Made by a program: the position numbers and the translations under genes | Notes under the pieces: generated by a model | Told to the model about the DNA's origin: nothing | The model's input: the letters and a program-made list of their open reading frames with translations, nothing else | Databases searched by the model: none | Origin: Ettlia oleoabundans | Taxonomy: Eukaryota > Chlorophyta > Chlorophyceae > Chlamydomonadales | Assembly (NCBI GenBank): GCA_019693395.1 | Contig: JAAMXP010001427.1 | Coordinates: 1-18,936, forward strand | Length of the DNA stretch: 18,936 bases | Direction of reading: 5' to 3' | In this document: positions 10,801 through 18,936 of the stretch, one piece after another | Numbering within the stretch: the stretch's first letter is position 1 | Layout: the number at the start of each line of letters is the position of its first letter

Positions 10801-13800
10801 ATCCTGCAGGTGGGTGGCCACCTGGCTTGCCCAGCGTTGATCAAACGTCATTGGGTGGGTGGCGTGCCAGGGGCAGCAATGGGCTGCTGCACATTGCATG
10901 GTTGCTTCATTCTACACCGTTGGGGAAAGCCTGCTGGCAATTGCACTCCAACCTGCTGTGCCGGTTGGGTAATCAAAGCTCGTGCCACATTGCTCCCTGT
11001 TGCAGGCGTGCCCCTTCCAGCCATGCAGTCCATGCCGGCGTGCCCACAGCTCCAGCCACCAGATATGGGGCGGCTGCACCGCCGCACACGTTCTGGTAGC
11101 ATGTCAATGGTTCCCATAAGAACTGTGCCGCTGGCGAGCAATTGCGGTGGTGCTGCCTCCTTTGGGGCTCCCTTGCAGCGGCAGGTGCCGTCTGTGGCGT
11201 TTGCCCGCACTGGGAGCAGCAGCAGCAGTGGCAGTGACGGCACCATCCTGCCGCCAGGGCTCCATCAGCCAGGACTGCCGCTGCAGTGGCAGGGCAGTGG
11301 TATGGGAGGATGGGTTGACCGCATCCCAGGACAGCCCTTGATGCATGCGCAGAGTCAAGTGGGCGTGCAGGCACCGCCACCCTTCATGCCTCGCTCGCGA
11401 TCAAGTGGCAGGGGTCAGTGGGGCCGGTATCGGCATCGGCAGTTCCCCGACGACGATGCATGCTTGCAGCCCCCTCACCGCTCACGCAACAGCTGGGTTG
11501 AGGGCAGGCCACAGCAGCAGTTTCTGGCAGAGGGCGTGTCGCTTGCACCACCGCCCTATGCCCCACCACCACCACCGCCGCGGTCGCCGCATGGCTCCTC
11601 CTTGGGGCCCGCCGTGCCTGCTGGGGCTAACGGCAGCAGCCTCAGTGCGCCGGCCAGCAGCGCCAGCAGCCCTGTGCTTCCCGGCAATGGGCGGCCGGTG
11701 CCGCCGCCACCAGCCAGCGCACCACCGCCACCACCCCTGGCACTGCCTGCGCTGGACCTTCAGGTGGGTGGCTGGGTGGTGCGCTTTGGGGGCCTGTCCA
11801 CCTGAACGCAGTGCTGCAAGAAGTCCCGCCGCTGTACGTGCCGGTGGTTATTTGCCAGTCATGATTTGCCTGCGTGAAAGTCAGGATTCGTAACTGCAAA
11901 CAGTCTCACTAAGCGTTGGCTTGCTGCATGGTCGTATTGCCTGCCTCAGGTGCCTGAGTCAGCCGCCGACGGCCCCGACCTGGAGCGCTTTCTGCACGCA
12001 GCCATGCCACAGGTGGCGCAGCCCAGCACTGGCCTGCAAAACCTTCGTCTGGTGCGTTTACTGCACTGCACACACTGCACTGTATCTTGAACTTGTTTTA
12101 GGCTGGAGACTGGCAGCCCAATTTTTGGTTGTTGTTGTGGATGGGTGATTACCCGGTTTGCTGCTTGGCTGGTTGGGTTGTCAACGTCCCCGTGCTGCTT
12201 CAACTGCTTACTAGGCTGGTCCCAGCTGTGTCCACCCTGTGCTCCCGCAAAATGCTTACTCGCAACCCCACTGCATGCTGCTGCCTGGCTGCAGGCGGAC
12301 CTGTGGCGGTGGTATGAGGGTCCTAGCACTGTGGGGTGTGAGGTGCCCATCAATGGCGGCCCACGGGGTCCCGCTACTGCGCACTACCTGCCTTATCTAT
12401 CAGCCATCCAGCTGTTTGTGCCAGCCAATGAGGATGACACGGCATCAGCGGGGCCCACACCTGTCCCTTTGGCAGACCAGCCATCTGCCGCTGGTGCGGC
12501 ATGCACGGGGGGGCGAGAGCGAGGGGCTATGTCGCCGTTGCCGCTGCTCAGCTACCCTGATGGGTTGGACAGCTGGCCAGAGTGCATGCGGCCGCTGGTG
12601 CAGTGGGATGAGGCAGCCAACATGCGCGACCGAGTTCCACTGCACTGCCGACTCCTGGAGCTGTGCGGCAGGGCGGGGGAGCTGCACCCGCTCATGGCAA
12701 CCCGCGTTGCAGACCTGCACCCTCTGTCATGGTGAGCCGTACAGCAGGCGCCCTGCCACATTGCAATGCGGGGCAGCAGGCTGCGAGCACATGTGTGTAC
12801 TGTGGCAACTTGCTGCGCACAGTCGCATGCGTGTTGTGAGTGCTTGGTTTGCTGCGCAGCCAGTGTCATTGCTACCCGTTTATTGAAATTGACTTTGCGG
12901 GCTATGTCTTGCCTGTCAGCAGACCGCCACATGATGCGGTGCTGCAGTGGCATCACATCCCCCATGATGAAATGGCACTGCCAAACCTGTAAATGGCCTG
13001 CTCCTGTGTGCTGCTGCTGCTGCAGGTATGCTGTGGCGTGGTACCCGCTGTGCAGCATCCCTGAGGCCCCACTCACGGCTCGCTTCCTCACCTTCCACAC
13101 CCTGGCCTCGCTCTGGGAGGCAGCCAACTCAAAGCCTGACGGGGCGGCAGCAGCAACAGCAGCAGCTGAGGAGCAGGAGGCACAGCAACAGGCTAAGGCG
13201 ATGGCCGCTGCACAGGCACAGCAGGGGCAGGCGGGACAGGACTCGCCGGTGGCGCAGCCTGCCAGCCAGGAGGTGGCGGCGCCGGCAGTCGGCACTCCCG
13301 CACCGCGCCCCCCACCCAGCGTGCCTGCGCGCCCCAGCTACAAGAGCATGCTGACAGCAGGCCTGCCGGTGGTGGCTGACGTGAGGCATGCCGCCAGTGG
13401 TTGCACTGGTGGCGCGGGCACAGGTGCAGGCACGCCCACCGCCATCTGCAGCTTCCCAAACTCCCCAACTTGCTCAGACACGGGCACCCGCACAACCTTG
13501 GGCGCCAGTCGCTGCCATTCTGTGGACGGCGGCAGCACCAACGGCAGTATGGGGGGCAGCCTCGACCCCCGGCTGGAGCGTAGCCGCCTCGCCTGCTCCT
13601 CAACTGCCAGCAGCGCGCCTAGCGGCTGCGCATGCGCCACCAGGACCTGCGACAGCGTGCCAGGGTGCGAGTGGCATCCCTGTGCCTCCCCCCTTACCTC
13701 CTCTACCGTGCGCAGCCCCAGCTCGTCGGCCATCTCTGATATGGGCGACGGAGGTGGCGAGGTGCTGCCTGTGCCGGTGGCCGGGCTGGTGTGGTATGCA

Positions 13801-14439
13801 ACGGATCGAGGTGAAAATTGGACAGAAACGCTTGTGGCGGCGCAGCTGCCCCCAGGTTGGTGTGCTGCGCGGTTTTGCACAAATTGGCCAGCCAGGTTGC
13901 GCAACCCTGAATGACAATTATGCAGTATTGAACGTGGTTGTGGTGCTTCCTCACAGCTTGCCTTGATGCTGACTTGGTGATGCTATCCCACTTGCTGCTG
14001 CTGCTGCTGCTGCGTTCGCTCTTCCGGCCCTCTATTGTTCACCCTGGCTTCCTGTTTGGCGAGGCTTCATCATTGACCTATGCCTGACACCCCGTTGTGT
14101 TGCGCCGCAGATGTGTGCGCTGTCCCTGGGACCCCGCTGGCCACTGGCGGGCACGTGGTGGGAGTGTGGCGTGGCACGGCAGTGGTGTCGCACCCCTACC
14201 CTGTCGTCAAAGGCGGACCATTGGGCTGGGAGATACAGCAGGAGGAGATGGCGCAGTGTGCGGAGCGTCTTGTCAGCGGCTCGGGGCTGCTGGCACTGCG
14301 CCCCGTTGGCGCTGGAGGTGCCACCTCTGTGACACCGGATGTCACATGGGAGCCGGTGGGCTGCCTGCCACCCGCGGCATTGGGTATCAGCTGCCGAGAC
14401 TACGATTTCTTCCGCAGCCGCACCATGCGCTACTTCTGA
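7855..14439 (+). CDS. Large DUF789-domain protein with unknown N-terminal module
   Basis: Ten exons join in phase: 7855-7959, 8074-8196, 8552-9008, 9157-9218, 9345-10809, 11006-11763, 11950-12051, 12295-12731, 13026-13855 and 14111-14439 (TGA), about 1555 aa. Residues ~991-1555 match plant DUF789: DGPDLERFLHAAMPQV, ADLWRWYEG, HYLPYLSAIQLFVPA, DLHPLSWYAVAWYPL with RFLTFHTLASLW, AGLVWYATDRGENW, and the end RDYDFFRSRTMRYF. The DUF789 function is unknown. Residues ~70-265 form a separate module (WQAVLFKNNKPLGKL; YRVQVIGRKGRANFAVPH; LERLQALFDVATRPAWLK) that I do not recognise. Between them lie ~700 residues rich in Ser, Ala, Gln and Pro with polyproline near 920-980, probably disordered. A second low-complexity insert of ~200 residues splits the DUF789 region. 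Start: ATG 7855 is in frame with an upstream TAG; a second in-frame ATG is at 7918. The large exon 5 (1465 nt) could hide an unnoticed intron. Confidence 0.83.
13993..14013 (+). repeat. (TGC)7 trinucleotide microsatellite in intron 9 of the DUF789 gene
   Basis: Seven uninterrupted TGC units lie in the intron between 13856 and 14110. Shorter CAG/CTG runs occur in the gene's exons, where they encode Ser, Gln or Ala stretches, so the locus is generally prone to this triplet. Confidence 0.85.
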
Positions 14440-15429
14440 AGCCGTGCGAGGAGCCTGCTGACAACAGCAGCACCCATCCCACTGCCCACTCCACCTCTCT
14501 GCTCGTAATCTTCAAAGCAAACGCATTCCCCAACCAACTCATGACCCCACCTGTCTCTCTCACCACCTTACCCTACACCTACGATTCTTCTTGCCCTGTT
14601 CTTGCTTCACTGATAGCGTATCGAGCGTGTGCCCAGGATCCGCAGCACTTGGTTGACACTCAGCGCTGGCATCCATCTTACCCGCTGGGTTTTGAGCCTT
14701 ATGGGGCAGCCGGCCAACAGGTCCCAGCTTTGGCTACGCGCCTCACCCCCATTCTCCCCGCCTCCATGCCATTTTGTTCCCCGATCCATCCTGTATGCTT
14801 TGCTGCCGGAATTGGCAGCCTGCATGTGCTTATACCCCCCCTCCCCGCCCCCCCTTTTGTTCGATACTGATTCTTGCTCAGCGGAAGTGGCATCTCACCC
14901 TCAAACCGCTGCCTGTTATGGCGCGCAGGGTGGCCCTGGGGGGGCTGCACCAAGCCTTTCCAGTGCTGGCCTCATGCGCGCCAGATGTGGCGCCTTCCTT
15001 CCTCGTACTTGCTTGATCCCCCACAGCCCCAAGTTTTGACACGGGCACTCAGGCACTTGTAGCACTCCCACTTTGTGGCTAACCATGATTTCCTGCACCG
15101 CAAATGGGTGCCTCTCCACATACTTGTCCTGCTGGTACCTCTGTTGTCTTTCAACCTGCCAGCGGCATGCCACCAAACCTCATTCAGCCCCCGGTCCATC
15201 GCGCCTGCCTGCCCACAGGCCCCTTCAGGGAACCCAACACACTCGCATCTCTTTTTCATCTGCCTCTCTTGTACTTCCCCAAGTGCTGGGCAGTATCGAG
15301 ACCTCTATTGTGCGGCAGCAGCAACCTCCTCCTTGGCTGCATTCCAGATCCTTTCTTAATCAGCGCATTAGCTGTACTACCGATCTGTCCATACAGAACC
15401 CCCTCTCCTCATAGGATGGGGGGGGGGGG

Positions 15430-15434
15430 TGTAA
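15430..15434 (+). terminator. Candidate TGTAA polyadenylation signal of the DUF789 gene
   Basis: TGTAA directly follows a run of 12 G residues (15418-15429), about 990 nt after the DUF789 stop codon. It is the first plus-strand TGTAA after that stop that I can find, and no other plus-strand coding exon is evident between them. Assignment rests on motif and order only. Confidence 0.35.
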
Positions 15435-15556
15435 CACTGTTTTGCACTGCTGTAGCGTTTCAGGGGTCTAGCAGCAAAGTTTGAGCGGGATTGATGGGCT
15501 GTTGGACATGGCCGTGTTGTAGCCGCCTCCAAAGTCAACAGGCTTTGGTTGCCAGC

Positions 15557-16092
15557 TCAGCTGCCGGTGCCCGTCTTGCTGCCCCCCAGCGGCTTGGGGC
15601 CAGCGCCAACTCCGCTGCCTGCTATGGTGCCTTTTGTGGTGTTGCCGTATCCAGCGCTCAGCACACTGGTGCCCGCTGGGCCGACATTAGGTCCCAAGTT
15701 GCTTGAACCACCTGCACCACAGCACGGTTGACAGGGCCCCGGCGTCACCAAAAAGTGACAGCAAAGGCGTTTGGTCAGCGACGGTGCCCCTGCTGGCCAA
15801 CCGGGGTGCGACTCCCCGCCCTTCACCAAGTCAACACAGGGTCTTGCCCAGCGTGGCCACCTTTGGGCACGTCTTCTGGTTGTTCATGGAGATCAGCAAT
15901 GGTCTGCTTGGCCTCGGCCGTTGGCTGCTCCCCAGGCTGCGTGTCTGGCACAGCCCTGGGCTCTCCCTCGCCCTGCAGTTTGACTGGGTCGTGGCCGCGT
16001 AGCATAGCTCGCACTGGCAGGATGACTCTTGCAAAGGGCGGTTGCCTCTCAGCCTCATATCCAAGGTTCTGATGAAGTTCTTCTTTCCTGGC
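15557..16092 (-). CDS. Possible small two-exon gene or remnant of unknown function
   Basis: Two minus-strand open segments join in phase: 16092-15861 and 15711-15557 (TGA), about 128 codons. The first encodes a hydrophilic stretch including ARKEELHQNLGYEAERQPPF, then ARVILPVRAMLRGHDPVKLQ and a Glu/Pro/Gln-rich part; the second a Gly/Ser/Thr-rich tail ending GPKPLGGSKTGTGS. The donor (AAAG|GTGGCC) is weak. The upstream end is unclear: the frame continues open to 16242 except for one TAG at 16095-16093, which may be a real stop, the AG of an acceptor, or a mutation in a decayed gene. No start codon is assigned, no TGTAA is seen downstream, and I recognise no family. The opposite strand is also partly open, so chance cannot be excluded. 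Confidence 0.22.
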
Positions 16093-16247
16093 CTAGTCAG
16101 CACCCTGCCACTGCGTATTTCTGCCCCAATGTTTTGGTATCTTTTCAGGAGGCACATCTGCAACAAGCTGCATCCAGCTGAGGTCGAGCACATCACAGGC
16201 GACTCCCGCACTTTTTTCGGCTATAATCGCTGTGCTTCTCACCTAAA

Positions 16248-17105
16248 ATGAAGGCCTCAGATCCGCCTGGCATGTTCAGTAAGCAGGTTAGTGCGAGGCA
16301 CGGTTGGTGGGGTCTCGTTGTGGTTTCGAGCAACACACTTCGATACCGCCCAGCTCTCCAACCAACCCCGGACTTCTCTGCTTTGTCATGGCGCAGACTC
16401 CCCTGGCAGTGAAGACAGGAGAGGGTGACACAAGAACAACGCCGGGAGTCGCCCCACAGAATGACCAGTCGCTGCAGTGAGCACCGCACCAGTAGCCCCC
16501 CTGCAGACTGCCGTGGGCGCGACATTGCAGCACACCCCAGAGGTTTGCTCTGGCAGCTACACTTAACAGCTGCCAGCTTGCAAGCGAACTGACAAAATCT
16601 GCCAATTCGCTGCAGGGCACAGGCGCGTGAGCCGCAATTTGAGGGCGATGGGGTGGAGGTGCTGATGGATCCGCTGCGCCAGCACGACCCAGGTGAGTGG
16701 GTGGGTGACTGGGAGAAGGTTTGCTGGGAGCGTGAGTGGCTTGCTTGGGGGGGAGGGGGGGGGGTATCAATAGGTGCGCTCAAACTGCCTCGCGCCGCAT
16801 CAATGCGCCGCATCAAGTTGGGCTGGTTGCTTGGCTGTGCCTGGATGGCTTCGCGGGACGCATGCATGTGCTGCTGTGCTTTGGGTGTGTCTGTGTGTGT
16901 GTCTCAGTCAGCAGTTTGCACCGTGCGGCTGCCGCTGCTTGAGTTGGCCCCACCCTGCCTGCTCGCAGAGGAGCGCATGCGTTCAGTTGCTGAGGCGCAG
17001 GCAGAGACCGACATTGCCGCTGCCAGGGACTACGCAGCGGCAGTGAAGGGCCACGCGCACCGCAATGATAAGGACGCCACTAATGCAAGCAGGCTACACG
17101 ACTGA
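16248..17105 (+). CDS. Small hydrophilic protein of unknown function (110 aa)
   Basis: Four exons join in phase: 16248-16286, 16397-16476, 16616-16692 and 16969-17105 (TGA). The start ATG follows AAA and has an in-frame TAA 24 nt upstream, so the N terminus MKASDPPGMFSKQ is well bounded. The middle reads DGVEVLMDPLRQHDP, followed by a C-terminal stretch rich in Ala, Glu, Asp and Arg (EERMRSVAEAQAETDIAAAR, then DYAAAVKGHAHRNDKD) that is probably helical. There is no signal peptide, membrane segment or recognised motif. The last exon looks clearly coding, and a TGTAA signal follows 52 nt after the stop. Intron 3 (16693-16968) contains G runs. The gene converges on PRORP. I do not recognise the family. 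Confidence 0.62.
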
Positions 17106-17156
17106 GAGCAATCCGCAGCTTGCAGCGGCTTCCCTGATTGCCGCTTGCATATAGCG

Positions 17157-17161
17157 TGTAA
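17157..17161 (+). terminator. TGTAA polyadenylation signal of the 110-aa protein gene
   Basis: A TGTAA motif lies 52 nt after the stop at 17105 and before the stop codon of the convergent PRORP gene at 17223. Distance and motif fit a short algal 3' UTR and support the four-exon plus-strand model. Confidence 0.6.
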
Positions 17162-17222
17162 ACTGCACAAGAAAGCGTGACGTTGGAAAAGGTCAGAATA
17201 TAGGCCCAAATTCAGTAGGCTG

Positions 17223-18936
17223 TCAATCTGCAGCGTGATTGTCAGCATGCTGATCGACTGCTGCTGCCACTGCACCCGTCTCTGCTGCCTGTGCTGCTTC
17301 CTCCGGCTCAGCGCTCTTGAGTGGTGGTATGCGGTGCGCGCACAGCCAGCTGCCGTCGGCCCCTGGGAACAGCCAGCTGCCGCACTTCAGCTGCTGGGTG
17401 CATGTGGTGTAGGGGGCGGGGTAGTCCAGCTGCAACCAAGCGGGGCAGGGTGCGGGTGGGTGGGCGGAGGTGTGGGTGTAAGAGTGTTGGGAATGTGGTG
17501 GAAAGCCTGGATGCGAGGCGGGAGGAAGCATGCAGCCACCCACCACCCTCTTCACCCCACTGTCGCACGCAGCGACCTTGGCGCACCTCCAGGCCCGCTA
17601 GTGTGAACTTGTACTTGAGCTGGTGGCGCTGCTTCCACTTCAAAAAGTACTTGGGGGCCAGCAGCTGCGCACACACAGCGTGGGGGTGGCGGCACGCGTG
17701 GCTGGTTGTCGCATGAAGTGTTTAAGTGGATATTGGGGTGGGGTCTTAAGGAGCAGGCAGGCGGTGCTGCCAGCCACCCGCCAGCAAGGCAGGCCATGCC
17801 GGCAGTGTGCCATCAGGCCTGCACCCACCAGAGCCCACCTGGAAGATGTGGTCCCTCATCTCGTCGTTGCTCACCAGCAGGCCACGCTCCCCCGCTGTCA
17901 CCGCGGCGTAAATCCAGTACCTGCAGCGGTACAGCACAGAGGGGGGACATTGAGCAGGCAGAACTAGCAGAACAGGAGGTACAGAAGGCGTGGAGGCAGC
18001 ACAGGCAGGGTGACAGGGGGCCAAGCACCACATACACCACATCAGCGCGCGTGGGGGTGGGTGCAACTAGAACTGGGACCATCTTGTGCAGGCGGCGATT
18101 TCAACTTCCCATACGCAGCAGGCCCACTCTATCACCACAAGCCAAACACACCACCGACAGGCACGCATACAGCAACCCATTGAGCCAGAGGTTATCACAC
18201 GCGTGCACACACATCCCACCCCTTCGCCCACCAGTCGTCGTTGCTGCCGGCGGGTGTTACGTAGAAGCTGTGCGCCTCCCTCAGCTCTTGCATCAGCGCC
18301 TGGGCAGTGGCAGACTTGGCCTGAACACAGCGCACACAAGCCAGCGGGCAGCTGAGACATAGGGGTGATGCCAGCAGGCGGGCAGGCGGAGCGCCTCAAG
18401 CCCAGGCAGGCATGCCTGCCACCATCTGCATGCCACTACCAACCACCTCCATCTCCCATGCTCACAATGGAGCCAACACCCACCCCCACCCCCACCCCAC
18501 CCCACCCACCCACCCACCTGCGGCGCCTTGGTTCTGCCCACGTTGAGCAGCAGCAGGGGCTTGAGGTCCGGGTGCCGGCTGCCCAGGTGGTCAACCACGC
18601 ACCTGCAACGGCCGGGTGGAGGCGGGGGGGTAACAAGGGGGATGAAGGAAAGGGACCGCGGGCTTGGCGATTAGAATATGGCAGCCACCCTGCTGTGCAT
18701 GCAGTGCATGCCGGCACCAGCCTGTGGGCTGATGCTGCATGGGCCATTGCCGCCGCACAACTTTGCCCTGGGCGCAAACAATGCAGCCATATTCTGCTGG
18801 CCCAGGCCCCACTCCTCCCCTTAAAAACCCCTTCCTGCGTCAAGCAAGGCGCAATTTGAGCCCAGTCGTCGCCACCCCTGCAGCACCTGCCACTGCCCAC
18901 CCAACCCGCCCAACCCCTGCTCACACCCACCGTATC
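17223..18936 (-). CDS. PRORP: Protein-only RNase P (PRORP), C-terminal NYN metallonuclease part
   Basis: Minus-strand exons join in phase: 18602-18518, 18320-18232, 17920-17839, 17664-17587 and 17429-17223 (TGA); a few bases at 18936-18931 before a GTGGGT donor are probably the end of the preceding exon. PRORP cleaves the 5' leader from precursor tRNAs without an RNA subunit, in organelles and/or nucleus. The evidence is strong: VTPAGSNDDW followed by YWIYAAV, LLVSNDEMRDHIFQ, and YFLKWKQRHQLKYKF match the family in order. The two Asp of SNDDW and the Asp of SNDEMRD are three of the four metal-binding Asp of the active site; the fourth (in VIDxANV) and the PPR repeats lie beyond the window. 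The last exon encodes YPAPYTTCTQQLKCGSW, GSWLCAHR and an Ala/Glu tail. The usual Trp-His-x-Pro zinc-site motif reads WLFP here. Confidence 0.93.

Larger units (their letters stand above)
14440..16247. other. Probable long 3' UTR plus unresolved region
   Basis: This 1.8-kb stretch has no recognisable gene. The first part is probably the 3' UTR of the DUF789 gene, since the first good TGTAA after its stop is at 15430-15434, about 990 nt downstream; long 3' UTRs are normal in chlorophytes. The segment 15557-16242 is open on the minus strand in a way that suggests a small gene or remnant, described separately. A further minus-strand open segment at about 15018-15176, including YVERHPFAVQEIMVSHKVG, resembles coding sequence in composition but cannot be joined confidently to anything. 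The stretch 16040-16250 is visibly less GC-rich than its surroundings. Confidence 0.45.

Noticed and set aside
9114..11099. Uninterrupted 661-codon plus-strand frame as a stand-alone gene
   Set aside because: It reads through intron 4 and the start of intron 5; the splice-joined model continues in phase into the upstream module and downstream to DUF789, and the frame's first codon is not supported as a start.
10642..11805. 387-codon plus-strand frame as an independent gene
   Set aside because: Its C-terminal two thirds are exon 6 of the DUF789 gene; the first part is an out-of-frame reading of exon 5 and intron 5.
12988..12992. TGTAA polyadenylation signal inside the DUF789 gene
   Set aside because: It lies inside intron 8 (12732-13025), between exons that join exactly within the conserved LSWYAVAWYP segment, so it is probably chance.
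14097..14870. 257-codon plus-strand frame over the DUF789 last exon
   Set aside because: It is an out-of-frame reading of the last exon continuing into the 3' UTR; the in-frame reading matches the family end and stops at 14439.
16193..16867. 224-codon minus-strand frame
   Set aside because: It runs antisense over three phase-matched exons of the 110-aa gene and has a Cys/Ser/Arg composition typical of a GC-rich shadow frame.
18476..18518. C-rich repeat as a telomere-like or CRISPR-like array
   Set aside because: It is a simple (CACCC)n-type tract just inside a PRORP intron; there are no spacers and the unit is not a known telomere repeat.

Overview
The window looks like nuclear DNA of a green alga (Chlorophyta, probably a core chlorophyte or trebouxiophyte). 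Evidence: GC-rich sequence; genes cut into many small exons by GT-AG introns of roughly 110-360 nt; TGTAA polyadenylation signals, typical of green algae, downstream of stops; and a protein complement matching plants and algae (a DUF789 protein, a protein-only RNase P, a plastid-type MATE transporter). I see no bacterial operons, CRISPR arrays, rRNA or tRNA genes. Gene models were built by hand by joining open exons at consensus splice sites and requiring the codon phase to match at every junction.

Layout. (1) 1-2289, minus: six exons of a CLASRP/SFRS16-like splicing-regulator homologue with the SWAP N-terminal (DRY_EERY) domain; its 3' end lies beyond the left edge. (2) 2290-2829: divergent intergenic region, a candidate shared promoter. 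(3) 2830-6900, plus: a complete ten-exon MATE transporter of the DinF/DTX44-45 type, 610 aa, with a long N-terminal extension suggesting plastid targeting. (4) 6901-7854: 3' UTR and intergenic DNA. (5) 7855-14439, plus: a ten-exon gene for a ~1555-aa protein with an unrecognised N-terminal module, a ~700-residue low-complexity middle and a C-terminal DUF789 domain. (6) 14440-16247: probable long 3' UTR, then an unresolved stretch with a possible small minus-strand gene or gene remnant. (7) 16248-17105, plus: a four-exon gene for a 110-aa hydrophilic protein of unknown function. (8) 17223-18936, minus: the C-terminal metallonuclease part of PRORP (protein-only RNase P), whose 5' end is beyond the right edge.

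The genes do not form a pathway. Two are nuclear RNA-processing factors or tRNA-processing enzymes (CLASRP, PRORP), one is a membrane transporter and two are uncharacterised. Neighbours are divergent (CLASRP/MATE), tandem (MATE/DUF789) and tightly convergent (small gene/PRORP, 117 nt between stops). The most notable items are the large DUF789 fusion with its unknown N-terminal module, an open in-frame (exitron-like) intron in it, a Leu where PRORP proteins usually have a zinc-binding His, and the unexplained minus-strand open frame at 15.8-16.2 kb broken by one TAG.
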